The notes under the pieces: model-generated
Databases searched by the model: none
What the model was told of the DNA's origin: nothing
Seen by the model: only the letters and a program-made list of their open reading frames with translations
Assembly (NCBI GenBank): GCA_905221605.1
Contig: CAJNDS010000139.1
Location: forward strand, 143,501-207,500
Source: Symbiodinium natans
Taxonomy: Eukaryota > Sar > Dinophyceae > Suessiales > Symbiodiniaceae
DNA: 64,000 nucleotides
Direction of reading: 5' to 3'
Position numbers and translations under genes: made by a program
Shown: in pieces, positions 42,018 to 57,000 of the stretch
Position numbering within the stretch: the first letter of the stretch is position 1
How the letters are laid out: the number at the start of each line of letters is the position of its first letter

Positions 42018-45000
42018 CTTGGCCACTTCGCACAGCATCCCAAAATCCTACAATATAGGGGCCTTAATAACTTGGTTGCTGAGATCACAAGCCCCGAAAA
42101 GTGTACACTTTCAGTTCTACAGGGGATTATAGTATCCCAAAAAGTGTAAAGTGTGCCCACTCAGTTACTAAGATAAGTAGAATACTACTAATACTTACTC
42201 CGACCCCTATAGTACCCTCAACGATGAGGGTTCAGAAAAGCGCCGAGCAGTGAAGGACACTAACGTGCCTCCCTCCGGCTCTTGTGGCTTGGGGGGGATT
42301 GACCGGGGACTGATAAGGTTTAGAAGGGAATTTATGGGGGCTTGAGGAGGGTTGAAGGGTTTCAGGCTCGTGTGGAGCCTACAAACTGATATTGGGCCAA
42401 GCCCCGAACTCCACTCCACAATAGGGTTTAGAGTTTAGTGCTTCGGTGTCTTGTTCTTGTCTACCTGATAAGATCCTATAATACTCAGAACCCATGATGC
42501 TAGAGCCTAAACCGAAACACCACAATCCCGAAACAACCCTAAACCCTAAACCCTAAACCCTAAACCCTAAACCCTAAACCCTAAACCCTAAACCCTAAAC
42601 CCTCCAAAACACCTTATTTTTGGCCAGCCCTGGTCTGAGGCGGCGACGCTTGAGCATCGACTTGAGCTGCTTCAGAGGACCCACCCTCAGCAGGTGAGTT
42701 CAGGTCGTTGGTCCTAGAAACCGCTTGAGGGTTTAGGGTTTAGGGTTTGGGGTTTAGGGTCTGGGGTCGCTTGGGAGCTTCTTGCGGGTGGCTTGGGGCT
42801 TCTCCAGGGGTTTAGGGTTTATTATCCCAGCGACTTGGAATGCGGAATGCTTCAACAAGTGAAAATGGAGGGCCATGTACCCCAGGCTCAAAAGGGGCTT
42901 AGGGCTCAGAGTATTTGGGTCTAAGGGTCAGGTATTTCAGGTTTTGGCTTTGGGCTCTGGGCCCTACAAAACAAGACTCATGGCTCTGGGGACCTCTATG
43001 AGCCCCCGAAGACACCCGAACGAACGAAGTCCCTCTTGGCTCTTCTTAAGTGTAGGGTTTAGGGTTCAGGGTGTGGGGGCTGGGGCTGGGGCCCGCCGTA
43101 TCCTTAAGGCCTTAGATGCTTCACGCAACTTTGCGGAAGGGAGGGGGGGTGCTTCTAAATCCTGTCTAGGCACCCCAAAATCCGAAACGCCAAAATCCCG
43201 AAGAATAAAAAACGAAGCCCCAAAACATCCCTGAAGCCCTTTCAATGGTGGGCTTGGCCTAAACCTTAAGCTCTAAACCCTAAAAAAACCTGAACCCTGA
43301 GCCCCTGGCTCATAGAAGTCCTTGACACCGTCCATGATCATGGCCTGCAGTAGCGGAAGGCTGTCGGGCTTTGAGTGAAGGGATTTGGGGCTCAGGGTTT
43401 AGGACCCCCCGGTGCCTTATCGTACTTCTCAGAGGCCCTTTGGGGCTTGGAGGTTCAGGCTGCAGGGCGGAAAGCCTGTGAGGGGTTTGGAGTTTAGGGT
43501 TCAGAGTTTCGGGTTTCGTGTGGGAACTCTGGATCCTAACTTCCCCACGCATGCATGAGAGTTTAGGCTCCATCGCCTCCGACCCCCCCAACTCTTCTTG
43601 CGCCCATCTTGCAGGTTGCGATGTCCAGGTTACAAGTTTTGGGAGTTCAGAGGAACCCAGGCATAGCAAGCGTGGCATTTGTATTCGGCTCTTCGACCCT
43701 AGATAAACCCCACAAAAGGAACATAACAGGGACTGACTCTTTCCTTTATTTTAATCTAGGGTTCATTCCTTTCGTTTGATCTAGGGTTCACTTGTTGTCT
43801 TTGGGCTTGGTGTTTAGGCACAAGTGTCGGTCAACACTTTCGCCAAAGATCCGCGAGGTGGCCAGGTTTAGGGTTTAGGGTTTAGGGTTCTGGGTTCTGG
43901 ATTTAGGGTTTAGGGTCCCGTGCTTCACATTGCACTTTATCTGGCCGCACAGAAACTTTGAAGGTTCCGCATTTTCTGCATGGAACGTCATGGATGCAGG
44001 CCTTCTCCATTCACGACATCCCAGCAAATCCAATGGGGTAAATGGAGAGGTGACGGACCCTGTATTCGGGCAGTTCTCGAAATTAGGGTCCCGTTTTTGG
44101 GCGTCCCTACATAGTACGGCACCTTATGGAAAGGAGACCCCCCAACAGGGACCCTAATTTTATTGAAACTATAAACCCTCAACCCTAAACCCTAAACCCT
44201 AAACCCTGAACCCTGAACCCTGAACCCTAAACCCTAAACCCTAAACCCTAAACCCTAAACCCTAAACCCTAAACCCAACACCTTGCAGGACTTAGGGCCT
44301 ACAGGCCATGGTGCGCCTTAATTGTGGGCTCCCAGAGCACTTCGTTGGTGAGCTGCATCCTGGCCGGCGCAGGGGATTTGGGCTTTCAGGGGTTTAGGGT
44401 TTAGGGTTTAGGGTTTAGGGTTTAGGGTTTAGGGTTTAGGGTTTCAGCCCTAAACCCTAAACACTGAACCCTAACCCTGTAGGGTCTGGGTTTTGGGGCT
44501 TGAGGGCCCTCAGAGCTTCAGGGTTTACGGTTTCAAGGATAAGACTGGTACTGCTACGGTGCCGTGAGGTTGATTAGGCTTAGGCCTTCCAAAATCCTAC
44601 AACACAACCCCAAAACCTGCAAGTAAGTAGAGCTTGTGGCGGGGGTTAGGGTCGAAGCCTTCGCTTCTGCTGCAGACCGACGCCTGAAATTTCCGTTTTT
44701 CCCAAAGCCCTAAGCCTTGAACCGATGAAGTATTCTGGCCGTTTTGCTGCATCATCGAAGCCCCAAAACGCAAAGGCCCTAAGCCGTAAGCCCTTGAGGT
44801 TTTGGGGGGGTTTTGGCGGGGTTTTGGGGGGGTTTAGGATAAGAGTTGAAGCCTGAGCTCGCAACCCTAGGCACAAAACTCCAACCTCTGAGCGCACCGG
44901 GCTTTGCTCAGCCCCTTGAGCTAAGCTCAGCCCCTGAACCTTTCTCCCGCAAGAAGCCGCAAAGCCCCAAAACACCTCCCGAAACCCAAAACCCCAAAGG

Positions 45001-48000
45001 CCCCAAGACTTCCTTAAGCCCAAAACCCTAACTCAACCCAAACCCGCAAAAGCCCGGGCCCAAACACCCACGCGTTCTGAGTGGATCACTTCATCAGCTC
45101 CAAGAACGACGCGGGGTCAGCGCCTTCCTTGACCTCACCATGCAAAGCCACATCCGGGAGGGTCTTGAAGGAGCCGACTCTCAGGGGCGCAAACACAAAC
45201 GAACAAATAGCAACAGATGGGGAGTGTGCCCTTTTTTGCCAGACAACCGTCAACGATGCCCCGTTAGCATTTTGCTCTGATACTAGCAAATCTTTGGAAA
45301 CAAGAAAGCTAGTTCATATGCATAGTCTTCTGCAGACCGAGGATTGACTTCCTCGTTGTCACGGGCTTGGGGGGTCCAGGTCTCAAGGTTTGGGGTTTGG
45401 GGTTTAGGGTTGCGGGTGAAACCCTCTCGCGGTTTAAAAGGGCTTTTCTGCGCTTGCTGACCGGGATATTCTGTGTGTCACGTCGCTTTGCAGGTTGCCA
45501 TGCTCTCAGTCGAAGCCTGGTTGCACAGGCATTAAACCTTTTGATAGACACAGGAGCTTCGGTCTCAAGCAAGACCACCCCCTCCCCCACCCCCCCCCCC
45601 CCCCCCTCTCAAGCACCCCTGCCCCCCGCCCCTCCCCCTCCTCCCTTCCTCCCCTCGCCCCTACGACAGTCTAAGAGACCCTTCAAGACACTGAACCCTC
45701 CAGAGTTGCATGCCTTAAGTCTAAGAGAAGCCCTTTCAAAACCTAATCGTCTGAACTCGGTTAAGTATGTATTTACATACAAGACATTCACAATAAACAA
45801 GAACTCGTTCTGGATTTAATGAAGGTGTTCTACGCCAGAGGTGGGAAATATATCAACCGGAACTTCGGCAAGAGTGAGCTTTCTTGCAACGCTTACAACT
45901 TGTACATGTTTGTGGCATTTGGGGGCTTAGGGTTCTTCACAAGTAACATGAAGGCTTGGGGGACCCTCAGTCCCGAACCACACAACCACACAAGGAATTC
46001 TTGGAGGAGGTCTCCAACTTCCCCTTAACCCTAAACCCTAAGCCCTAAACCCTGAACCCTTTAAACCCTTTAAACCCTTTAAACCCTAAACCCTAAACCC
46101 TAAACCCTTAACCCTTCAAACCCTAAACCCTAAACCCCAACGCGCCCCGGAGTCCCGAGAGCCGTGCCCTCTTGCCGTTGACGTTGAAGTACAAGCTACA
46201 CCTTTTGCAGCTTGGGGCTCCCAGATTGGGGTTTGAGATTGAGGGTTTAGGGTTTAGGGTTTGGGGTTTAGGGTTTAGGGTTTCGGGTTTAGGGTTTAGG
46301 GTTTAGGTTTAGGGTTTAGGGTTGGCATGTTCCCCCTTCTTTTCCTAGCAGCCCTGAATCGGGATTATGGTAACCCCCCCGAGTATAATCCTTATTAGGG
46401 AGTAGGGATTCTAGTAACCCCCCCAGTATAATCCTGACTAGGGAAGAGGGATTATAGTAACCCCCTAGTATAATCCTTTTTCGGGAGTAGGGACTATAGT
46501 AACCCCCTAGTAGAATCCTTATTAGGGAGTAGGGATTCTAGTAACCCCCCAGTAGAATCCTTATTAGGGACTGTTCGTAAAAGGGAGAACATCCCAGCTC
46601 ATAGGGGTTGTAGAGCCAGCTGCCAGGCTGCCAAGTTTGTATACCTCTGGTGCCAAGTGCTTCAGACCCGATAGTATACGTGGTTTAGGGTTTAGGGTTT
46701 CGGGTTTATAGGGTTTAGGGCTTAGCAACGAATTTGAGAGCAGGTGCTCAAAACTCGGTAAGACAGAAAGACGGACTCAGCGATCTGGGGGGCGACGGAC
46801 GAAGCGCGGGTAGAAATATGAGACACGCGACGAGACATGTGCAAAGAAGAGCTTGACAGAACCCCCTACCTGAAAATTCATGAACCCTAAGCCGTAAACC
46901 CTAAAGCCCTACAAACATATCTTATCTGCAAGCTCCGAAACCCCGCAACTCCCAAATCCGAAAAACCCTGACCCTAACGCCCTGGAAACATAAAACGAAT
47001 ACAAAACCATCAAAGCACCAAACCCTAAACAATCTACAGCCCTAGAATCCCTGAAGCCCCTGAACCAAACCCCGCAATCGCTGCAATTTGGGATGTTCCC
47101 CCTTATACTAACAGTCTTTAACAGGTATTATAGTACCCCAATTAATTATAATCCTTACTAAGGACTGCCAGAATACTCAACCCTAAAAACCCTAAACCCT
47201 AAACCCTAAACCCTCTACCCCCTAAACCCCTAATAAGGGGGGGCATACCAAGGCACAACCCTCACTCAAAACCCTAAAAACCCTAAACCCTAAACCCTAA
47301 ACCCTCAACCCTAAACCCTAAACCCTAAACCCTGAACCCTAAACCCTAAACCCTAAAAGCCCCAAAGGAGCTCCGGCCTAGGAGGGGTCATCTTCTGCGC
47401 TGCCGCATCCAGAGCTCGGGAGAGTTGCTCCTCTGGGTTTAGGGTTTAGGGTTTAGGGTTTAGGGTTTAGGGTGTAGGGTTTAGGGTTTAGGGTTTAGGG
47501 TTTAGGATTTAGGGTTTAGGGCTAGGGGGGCGGGGGAGGGTGGGGGGGGGGTGGGGGGGTACCCCGCTTTACAACCAGAACCCCCACTTTACAACCAGAA
47601 CCCCCGCTTTGCAACCCGTGAGCCTTTCCAGAACGCCGACTTTGGCAACCGAATGGGCAAGCTGCTTGACAAGCCTTTATGCTTAAAGCGTCAAGACCTG
47701 AAACTCCCACCACCCTTTAGAGCAACCATGCACTTCTGAAAGTGATGATGGTTGCAATGCGGGCGTTCTTAGCGCAAGCAGAAGCTCGAGGAGAGCTAGT
47801 CTCTGTTTATTCTGATTTTAAAGGCTGCGGATTCTGATCTTGAGAATGGTGTGCGCGGTTGTAAGGTGGGGGTTCTGGTTGTAACAGTGGGGGTTCTGGT
47901 TGTAAAGGGGGTTAATCACGGAGGGGGAGGGGGCAGGGGGGATGGTTTGGGGTCTGGGGCTTAGGGTTTGGGGTTTAATGCTTAGGGTTTGGGGTTCAGG

Positions 48001-51000
48001 GTTTGGGTTTGGCTTTGGGGTTTGGGGTTTAATGCTTGGGGTTTGGGGTTTAGTCTCGAGGGGTTGGGGGTTTGCTTTAGGTGGTCTCGGGCCTTGGTGT
48101 AGGGTTTAGGGTTTATGCAGGGTTTAGGGTTTAGGGTTTAGGGTTTAGGGTTTAGGGTTTAGGGTTTAGGGTTTAGGGTTTGGGGTTTGGAGGTTTGGAG
48201 GTTTAGAATTAGGCGCCGAGCCGGGGCCTTCTGAAAGCATAGCTACAAAATGAGGAGCTGAGTATGGCGACAATATCTTGATATTTTGGGATGTTCACCC
48301 GTATACGAGCATATTGTAGTACACGGAACACCCCAATTGATAGTCTTGTTAGTCTTTAGGATCCCGGCGGCGGATTAGCTTTGTGTAGCGGTTCTTGGGG
48401 CCATTCGGGATTTTTAGTTGGGCTCTTGGGGGCTCAGGGGGGTTTAGGATGTAGAGGGGATGAGGGCTTTGGTGCTTATGGGGTTGCTGAGATCACTAGG
48501 GTTCTAGACTCTCCTGAGGTTTAGGGTTGGGGGCTTAGGGATCTTGAACTACTGAATCCTTGAGCGCTGAAACCTGCAACTTAAGCAGCATCTCTCACAG
48601 TGCTTGAAGCCAACCGCACTGAAGTTCCCAAGAAATGGTTGCCCCAAAAGAAATAAAGCCAAAACAAAGACCTGAACGAAAAACAACGGAAGAAAGCTGA
48701 CTCCAAACCCTGAACCCCAAGGCCTAAACTTACTAGCTCTAAATAGGGAACTCGGGAATGAGAATCCACGTAAACCTTGAAAGGGGTGTATAGGGAGATT
48801 TGAAGGCCAAATCCCTTGCTTACCCTCTACAACCCTTTAAAGGATCCTGTGTGCCCCATATGGCCTACTAAGAACCTCTATATAAGTGAATAAGGGACTA
48901 TAAAGGGACCTTCAGTCCCCCATTCCTTTTTAAGAACCAAGCAAGCAAGACTTCCCGAAACGCCGGTCCTGGGCAGGGGCCATGAGAGGCGTGTGGAAGG
49001 CTCCACTCGTCTTGATCGGACGGGCCTCCAGAGCACGGAGGGTTCAGAGGGTTTGAACCCCCCTGCACCCCAAACCCAAAAAACCCTAAGCCCTAAACGC
49101 TAAGCCCTAAACCCTAAACCCTAAATCCTAAACCCTAGCCCTAAACCCGAAACCCTAAAACCCTACCCCCAAACCCTATACCCTACTGTGGGCCTGCAAT
49201 GCCCGGGCAGCCGTGGCCCGCTTGCAGAGGTCGTCGACGGCACTCTTCGTGCCGGCCTTGATTTAGGGTTTTAGGGTTAGGGTTTAGGGTTTGAGGGTTT
49301 GAGGGTTTGAGGGTTTGAGGGTTTGAGGTTTGAGGGTTTGAGGGTTTGAGGGTTTGAGGGTTTGAGGTTTGAGGGTTTGAGGGTTTGAGGGTTTGAGGGT
49401 TTGAGGTTTGAGGGTTTGAGGGTTTGAGGGTTTGAGGGTTTGAGGGTTTGAGGGTTTGAGGGTTTGAGGGTTTGAGGGTTTGAGGGTTGATAGGGTTTGG
49501 GGGTTTGAGGGTTTGAGGGTTTGAGGGTTGATAGGGTTTGGGGGTTGTTGCTTTTGCTCGTTGGGGGGTTGAGGGTTGAGGTCTATTCTGAACTTGAGCC
49601 CTAGGTTTCAAACATCCCTTTTAACTTTTTTGAGATAGAGATTCCGCAAGGGGGCGCGCGAGAGACTTGGGAGGCTGTAGGGCTCAGGGGTAAATAGAGG
49701 AGATCCTGGCTCTAGGGAGCTTAGGGCTGGGGGGGGGGGGGGGGGGGAATTGTGCGTGTGGCCCCTCTTTTGCGTATAAAATCGGGGGTCCACCGGAACA
49801 GCTTTCTGGGCTCCCAGCGCAGGTGAAGCCGGACGGAAAGAGGAAGTTGGCGACCTTTTGCCGGAACGGTGTGGGTTTGTTGGGCGAAGTCCTGAATCCT
49901 AGGCCCGCGCCTTGATCTGCAAACCCCAAAGGCCCTAAACCCGTGAGGGCTTAAGCCGGGAACTCCAAAACACAGAATCCCAACCCTGAGCTCTAAGCCA
50001 TAGGCTCCCAACAACAAAACAACCCTTAACCCGAAAACCTCAAACGCTAAGCCACACAACCCGACTACCCCAAGCCTCAAAACCCATGACTGCCCTGAGC
50101 CCCGAAACCCCTTCAACAATTAACCCTAAACCGCTGCAAGCCGCGGCACTTTGCATTCGGCTCCGGGGGTGGTGTCTGCGGCCTTGGCCTCTTGGCAGAG
50201 TTGGTCCACCTGATGCAGGCTTCGTGTGGCGTCGGGGGGGGGGGGGGGAACGCTGAGCCCTGGAATTTAAGAGCCCTGAACCCTAAATCCTCAGTCCTAA
50301 ATCCTAACCGCTAGACCCTAAATTCTAAACTCTAAATCCTAAACCCTAAACCCTAGATCCTAAACCCGAACCCCTAAGCCGCTTGTGAGGGTTTAACGAG
50401 GGCTGCCAAGGGCTGCACAAAGGGGTTCTGGGACCCGAGTTCGTGGAATTCAAAGGTTTAGTGATACATTCTAGGAGATAACAATAAGGGTGTGGAGTAG
50501 ATCAAGGTTTAGGGTTTAGGGTTCAGGGTCTAGGCTTTCGGGAAGTTTATGGGTCCTGGGATTCGGGGTTTAGGATTGGCCATACAGTCTGAAGGTTTTT
50601 GGGTTCAAGCGTCGGCCCTGATGCCTTGAAACCTGAAACCCAATACCCATCCATATGGCTCACAGAGAATCCGAAAACCCGACCACCCTCACCCTTCTAT
50701 CTAGGTGGCTTTGGTGGAGAGAAAAAGCTGGGTTTAGGGGTCCCTAAACCCAAAACCCTGAACCCGAAACCCTAAGCTAGTTTGCGAGGGTCAGGGGTCA
50801 AGGCCTCCGAGTCACGTTCCCAAGGTTTAGGGGAAGGCTCAGCCCTAAACCCCAAAACCTGTCCCAAATCTTTGAACCGTACACCACTACCTGGCACTAA
50901 ACACTAAGCCACTCCGAGCTCCTAACACGAAACCCCCTCAACCTAAAACTCAAAGCACCAAACCCCTCCTGAACTTCTGGCCCCTCAACCCGAATCACCC

Positions 51001-54000
51001 TGAACCCTGAACCCTGAATCCTAAACCCTGAACCCCTAAACCCTAAACCCTAAACCCTAAACCCTAAACCCTAAACCCTAAACCCTAAACCCTAAACCCT
51101 AAACCCTAAACCCTAACCCTAAACCCTAAACCCTAAACCCAAAACCCTAAACCGCATGTGTATACAAAGTTATATCGGCCTTGGCTCGATCAAGGCCTGC
51201 AACCTTGTGCACGGCATTTTCGAGCTACTGGGACTTTGGGCTCGATGGGTGTAATCCCTTCCCCCTAATACTATAATATAACCTTTTTTTTTTGGGGGGG
51301 GGGGGTTTTAGTATGAGGGGGTCGGGGGGGTTTAATATGAGGGGGAAGGGATTCGGATGTAGGTAAGGCTTCGTTTGAGGGGTTTGGGGAGCATTCGCTG
51401 GCTTCCCGGCGCAAACGTCACAGGTGGACTTGGCTTGCACCTAAACGTCCAACCCTCCCGTGGCGTCAAGTCTCAAGCCTCAACTGGTCAAAGGCTTCGG
51501 GCTTAGGGCTCAAATCACCACCAGTCTGCATCTGAAGATGCCAAGTTTGAAACCGCTTACGACGGTAAGGCCCTTGAAGAATCATGCCTGTTAAAGCTGG
51601 AGGGTCGAGGGAAGTAAGGGTTTAAGGGTTTAAGGTTTTTAGGGTTTTTGGGGTTTGTAGGGTTTTGAAGGTTTTAGGGTGTTTAGGGGTTTTAGGGTTG
51701 AGAGATGAAGGGCGAGGGTTCAGGGCTTCTCCGGAGCGGCAGATTTCGCGTCGTAGGCTGGTAAGATGAACGGCCTATTTGTTGAATTAGGATGAGTATC
51801 TGGGGCATGATAACTTACGGGGGTGTTTTGGTAGTTTATGCTATAATACGTATATCGGGCTTCGCAGGGACTTGCTTCGGCTCCTACATTGAACTCATGA
51901 AGCCTGAGACCAAACAATGGCAACTAAGGCCCACACAGAGCACATGGCTTGGGGCGTTCGCTTGGAGGCCTCTTGCATGGCCTCGTCCAAAGCAAGAGAG
52001 TTTGGTGCAGGGTTCAGGGTTCAGGGTTCAGGGTTCAGGGTTCAGGACTCAGGGTTCAGGGTTCAGGGTTTAGGGTTTAGGGTTTAGGGTTTAGGGTTTA
52101 GGGTTTAGGGTTTAGGGTTTAGGGTTTAGGGTTTAGGGTTTAGGGTTTAGGGCTCACGGCCTCAGGGATTAGGGTTTAGGTTTTGGGGGGCCCCTTTACA
52201 CCCCTAGAATAGAGTAGAACCTTATTGTCAGGGCCCCCCATCCCTCTCGTCGAATTCTCGGAGGTCCCCATACAGGAATTGGGGTCCGGAGTCTCTAGCG
52301 TTTAGCGCGCATGGTTGGAGTGGCTGAAGGGGTAATACAAAGGGTTTGCCTAGGTCTTGGGCTTGAAATGAGTTGCTAAGGAGCTGTGGTGAAACTTTGG
52401 ATATACAAACTCCTGATCTTGAGTGTATCTACGGTTCCCTATAACTATATAGGTTTGTTGCGTGTCCTTCTGGCGATACTAGTTATCATAGCTCGAACTC
52501 TAGCTCCATATGTAGGATGACTCCGCAGACTCTGAAGAGGAAATCGCGGCAGAGAGCCTCTGCTCTCAGCTGTACCAGCTTGAGGCCGTCTTCGAAACTC
52601 AGCACCTGGAGTAGGGGTCAACTTTGCCAGGATGACGAGGTCAGAGCTCCAAGCATCCTAGAACATCCCTCTACCCAATATGAAGGATGAGCTGTTGATT
52701 ATCGGGGGGAAGTTGGGCCTTTGCAAGGGCTCACATTCCTAAAGCCTAAGGCCTCCGAACCCCAAATTGCACCGGAAACCTCTGTCAAGATTTGGGTGGG
52801 GACTTGCAGACATACAGATATGTATGTGTCTATGTAAGGGCTCACATGAAGGGGGTAGACCTTCTTAGGTTTAGGGTCAGGGGGAACTCCTTACCTGACA
52901 ATGCCAGACAAGATCTCAACCCCAAGAGTAGCGCACCCCTGCAGCCGCGATGGCCGTGTACTCGCCCAGGGAGAGGCCAGCCTTGGGTTGGGGTTTAGGG
53001 TTTAGGGTTTCGGGTTTAGGGTTTAGGGTTTAGGGTTTAAGGTTTGGGGAAGCCCCACCCCTAAATCATGCGCCCCTGAACCGTAGACCCCAGACCCCTA
53101 AACTCAAGTCTTGGCCCCTACACTCGAGTCGTAGCCATCTACAAGACCTGAACCAGGCAAAACGCAAAGGATGTTGGGCGGAGAAGGCTTCAAAAGCTTC
53201 GGAGTTTGGGGTTCGAGGGCTTGGCGTTGAGGGGTTTAGGGTTTTTGGGCGTAGGACCTGAGAGTTTCGGTAAAGGCCTGAGCTAAGCCGTCCGAATGCC
53301 TCTTTCAACCTGCAAAGGCCGGGGCCATGCAGAATGGCCGGTCCACCACATCCGGCCTAGTCTCGCGGAGCACCTGCTGAACTGCTTCGTCCAAGTTCAG
53401 CGCGCTGGGGGTATGGGGTTAAGGGCTTAGGGTTCAGGACTCGGGTTTTGGGTGAAGGGGCACAGACGCGACTGCAGATGCTTGTGCACAGGCTGAGCCT
53501 CTCAAGAAAATCGCGGAGTTGACTTGGACTTGTTGGTTAGGGCTGACCTTGAGCCTTCAAAGGTGTGGGGAAGGCCTCCACGGCAGCTAATCCAGCCAAG
53601 AACATGATGGGCTGGCAGTACCTCAGGGGGGCCAGGTGTGGCTTGGTGCACACAGAAGGACTACTTCGTATCTTAAGCCCTGTTGAAGGAATCCCATGAG
53701 AACAAGGCGCAGATAACAGGCCTGGCTGCGATGATGGTTTTGGTTTAGAGCTCCTGTGAAGGCGTACATCGACAAAGCATGCGCGCACGCAAGGGCAGTC
53801 CAACCTGGCACAGGCCCAAACTCTGTGACAATGAAACTCCGGTTCGCGGGATTTGTGAAGAGCTTGCAGTAGGCCTTCGCATGATGGACTGCTGCATTTC
53901 TCGCCAAGAATTGTGGCTGCCTTGCCGCTGCCTTCAGGGCCATCGCGGTTTCGAGTTTGTCATGGTCAAAGGACTGGCACCGGCGACACGACAACATGTG

Positions 54001-57000
54001 CCACCGTGCAGCCTGCAATCACCTGTCACGACCAGCCGACATCAAACCGCCGAAGAAGATGCCGAGCCGTCCCAAACAATGTGGCGCTCTGCGACTGCAA
54101 CACGTGAAGTACTGATCGTTTTGGGCCCTGTTAGAAACTGCATGCACTTTGTTTCTTGAAGGTCACAGAACCACCACGGTCGAGAACAAGGTATATCCAG
54201 CAGCATGACGAAACTAAAGCCGAAACCCTAAACCCTAAACCCTAAACCCTAAAACCTAAACCATAAACCCTAAACCCTAAACCCTAAACCCTAAACCCTA
54301 AACCCTAAACCCTGAACCCTAAACCCTAAACCCTAACCCTACGAAAGCGACTCGAAGGCTGAGCCGCCTGGAAAACTGGGGGTCGGCCAAAGATGCAAGA
54401 CTGTACGACATCCCTTGAAAAGGCATTTGAAACACCTATGACTTCTCACAAGACCCTGAAGGCTAAGCACATCCTAGATCATGACGCATGAGACAGCCTG
54501 TTCAACACTACAGTAAACCCTAAAACCCGAACCCTAAACCCACAACCTAAGCCCGAAATCCTACACCCTAAATGGGGCACTGGGTTTCTTCCAGCTTCTC
54601 CGCAGGGCCATTGAGGCAAAGCTCACGTGGGTCCCATCCTCTGGACAAGCTCCAGTCGATAAATATTTGGGCTTCTGAAAATTTGTTGGGTGTCTTTTTG
54701 GGTACCCAGCTCCGTTAGTAAAAAAGGAAACCCCAAAGGGGGCCGCAATTCTGAGAAACCCCCGAGACCATAAACCCGGAACCCAATATGGCGCTGGGGA
54801 GGGGGCTATTAATTAAGGCTCAGGGTCTCTTGTTTGGGGCGGCTTCGGGTCAGTTTCGGCTGGGGTTTGGGGTTTAGTGCTGAGTGTCTAGGGCTTCGTG
54901 TTGGGGGTAGAAGGCACAAGGCCTGTGGCAAAGGTTTTCTGCACAACGCTGGCTACGTGGTTCCTGTCTTGACAATGTGCTCATCGGTGACACGGGACGT
55001 TTGCAGAGTGTGGGCGCCGCAAGACCTAGTCTACCCTACGCGCTACAACACCCTAGGGTTTAGGGTTTAGGGTTGAACTAGGGTTTAGGGATTCACACCC
55101 CCGAGCTCCTGGAAAACCCCTGCTGCAATCCTACACGATTCCGAGAACCGTGAATAGTATGCTCCGACAACCTCAAGAATTAAAACATGGAGTGAGAATC
55201 AAAAGTTTAAACAAATCTGAATTCATTGAACCCCATAACCCTGAAACCCTAAAACCTTCAAAGTCAACAAGCCCGAACACCCTGAACACCGAAATCCCTG
55301 AACTCCTTAGAGGCGAAATCCCGAAAGCCCAAAGCCAGATGGGCAGTTCTCATAAATTATGCTCTCTTTTAGGGTACCCTAAATATCAGGGGCCGCCGTC
55401 TCAGAAAAAAACAGTGACCCCAAAGGCACTATAATCCCTACTTTGGAGTAGACCCTGCAGAAAAACACACATACATATGTATGTATGTATATATATATAC
55501 ATACATATATATATATATACACATATATACTTTTTCGATAGAACTAGCTACACGAGGAACCCAGAAGGCACCAGAATCCCAACTTTGGAGTCGAACAATG
55601 TATACTAATGTATACTTTTCAGGTAGAGCTATACGAGGAGCCCAGAAACACCCCAGGAATTTAGTGAGCTGGCCACATCGACGAGCCCGGCCTAGGATGG
55701 TCTGCGCGCGGCTCAGCATACTCTTGACCTTGGGATGAACATCGAGGCCTTTAAGGGTGCAGGGTTTTTTTCTGTATTGGGGTGTAGGGTTTAGGGATTA
55801 GGAGTTCGGGTTTAGGATTTAGGGTTTAGGGTTTAAGATTTAGGGCTTCGGGTTTGGGGTTTAGGGTCTAGGGTTTCGGGTTTGCGGTTTATGGGGGGCT
55901 GTCGCCATTGGGATCCGCCCTACAACCTCACCCAAAAGGAGAGCCCAAATAAGACGCAGACGGCAGGGCGTTCCATAACGTCCTTCAACATGCCCACCTG
56001 ATGCAGGTGGAGAGGATTTAGGGTTTGGGGAGGCTCTTAGGAAGGAATGTGGGGTTTAGGGTTTAGGGTCTAGGGCCAGGTTTAGGGTCTAGGGTCTAGG
56101 GTCTAGGGTCTAGGGTCTAGGGTCTAGGGTTTAGGGTTTAGGGTTTAGGGTTTAGGGCTTAGGGTTTAGGGCTTAGGGTTTAGGACTTTGGAATTCGGTT
56201 CGCCAAATCATCCTTGGAAGGGTTACAGGGCACCAACTTACCTCTGTAAAGAACTCGTAAGAAAAGCTTAGATCTTGGAAAGCGACTGTTCCTAGAACGC
56301 CTGAAAAGTCCTGCTTTATGGTTTTAGGGTTTAGGGCTTAGGGTTTAGGGGTGTTCTAGAATGATGTAAGTGATTGAAACGAGGGGGGGTGTAGAGATGA
56401 GGGGTTGAGGTTTCAACAGGCTTGGGCCATCGTTTTAGGATTCATGTGGTTAGGGTCTGGTGATTGGGTTGCTTGGCGGCAAATCCCCCACGGGCTCATG
56501 GAAAATCATCGCCAAACCCTGCAGATATGCACTCTTAAGCTGAAACCGTCAACCCGAAACCCTGAAACAATCCGCAACACCCTCTTAAAACCCGAATCTC
56601 AACGTTAAAGCCCTAAAGCCCGAAGCCCTAAACCCTAAACCCTAAACCCTAAACCCCAAAACCCTAAAGCCCCAAACCCTAAACCTTAAACCCTAAAGCC
56701 CCAAACCCTAAACCCTAAAACCCTAAACCCTAAACCCTTACTAAACCCCAAACCCTAAACCCTAAACCCTAAACTCTAAACCCTAAACCCTGGCCCTAAA
56801 CCCTAAACCCTAAACCCTACAGCTCCCGAGGTGCCGGCATACTGCGAGCCCTGGCCAGGAAACAGGAGCGCGACCGGAAGAGGCGGCTCCTCCATGGAGA
56901 GCTTAGGGTTGAAGGGTTTAGGGTTTAGGGTTTAGGGTTTAGGGTTTAGGGTTTGGGGTTTAGGGTTTAGGGTTTAGGGCTAGGGTTTAGGGCTTGAGGG

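Noticed and set aside
42619-42684. Apparent plus-strand exon with a perfect CCAG acceptor and CAG|GTGAGT donor
   Set aside because: The minus frame of the same bases encodes VGPLKQLKSMLK in the exact place required by the MCAT C-terminus; the plus signals are a decoy.
46595-46690. APEV motif (HLAPEVYKLG) suggesting a protein kinase
   Set aside because: A single short motif in an MCAT intron with no other kinase motif nearby.
49183-49611. 142-residue minus frame of PQTLKPSN repeats
   Set aside because: Translation of the TTTGAGGG array; only its last part overlaps a true MCAT exon.
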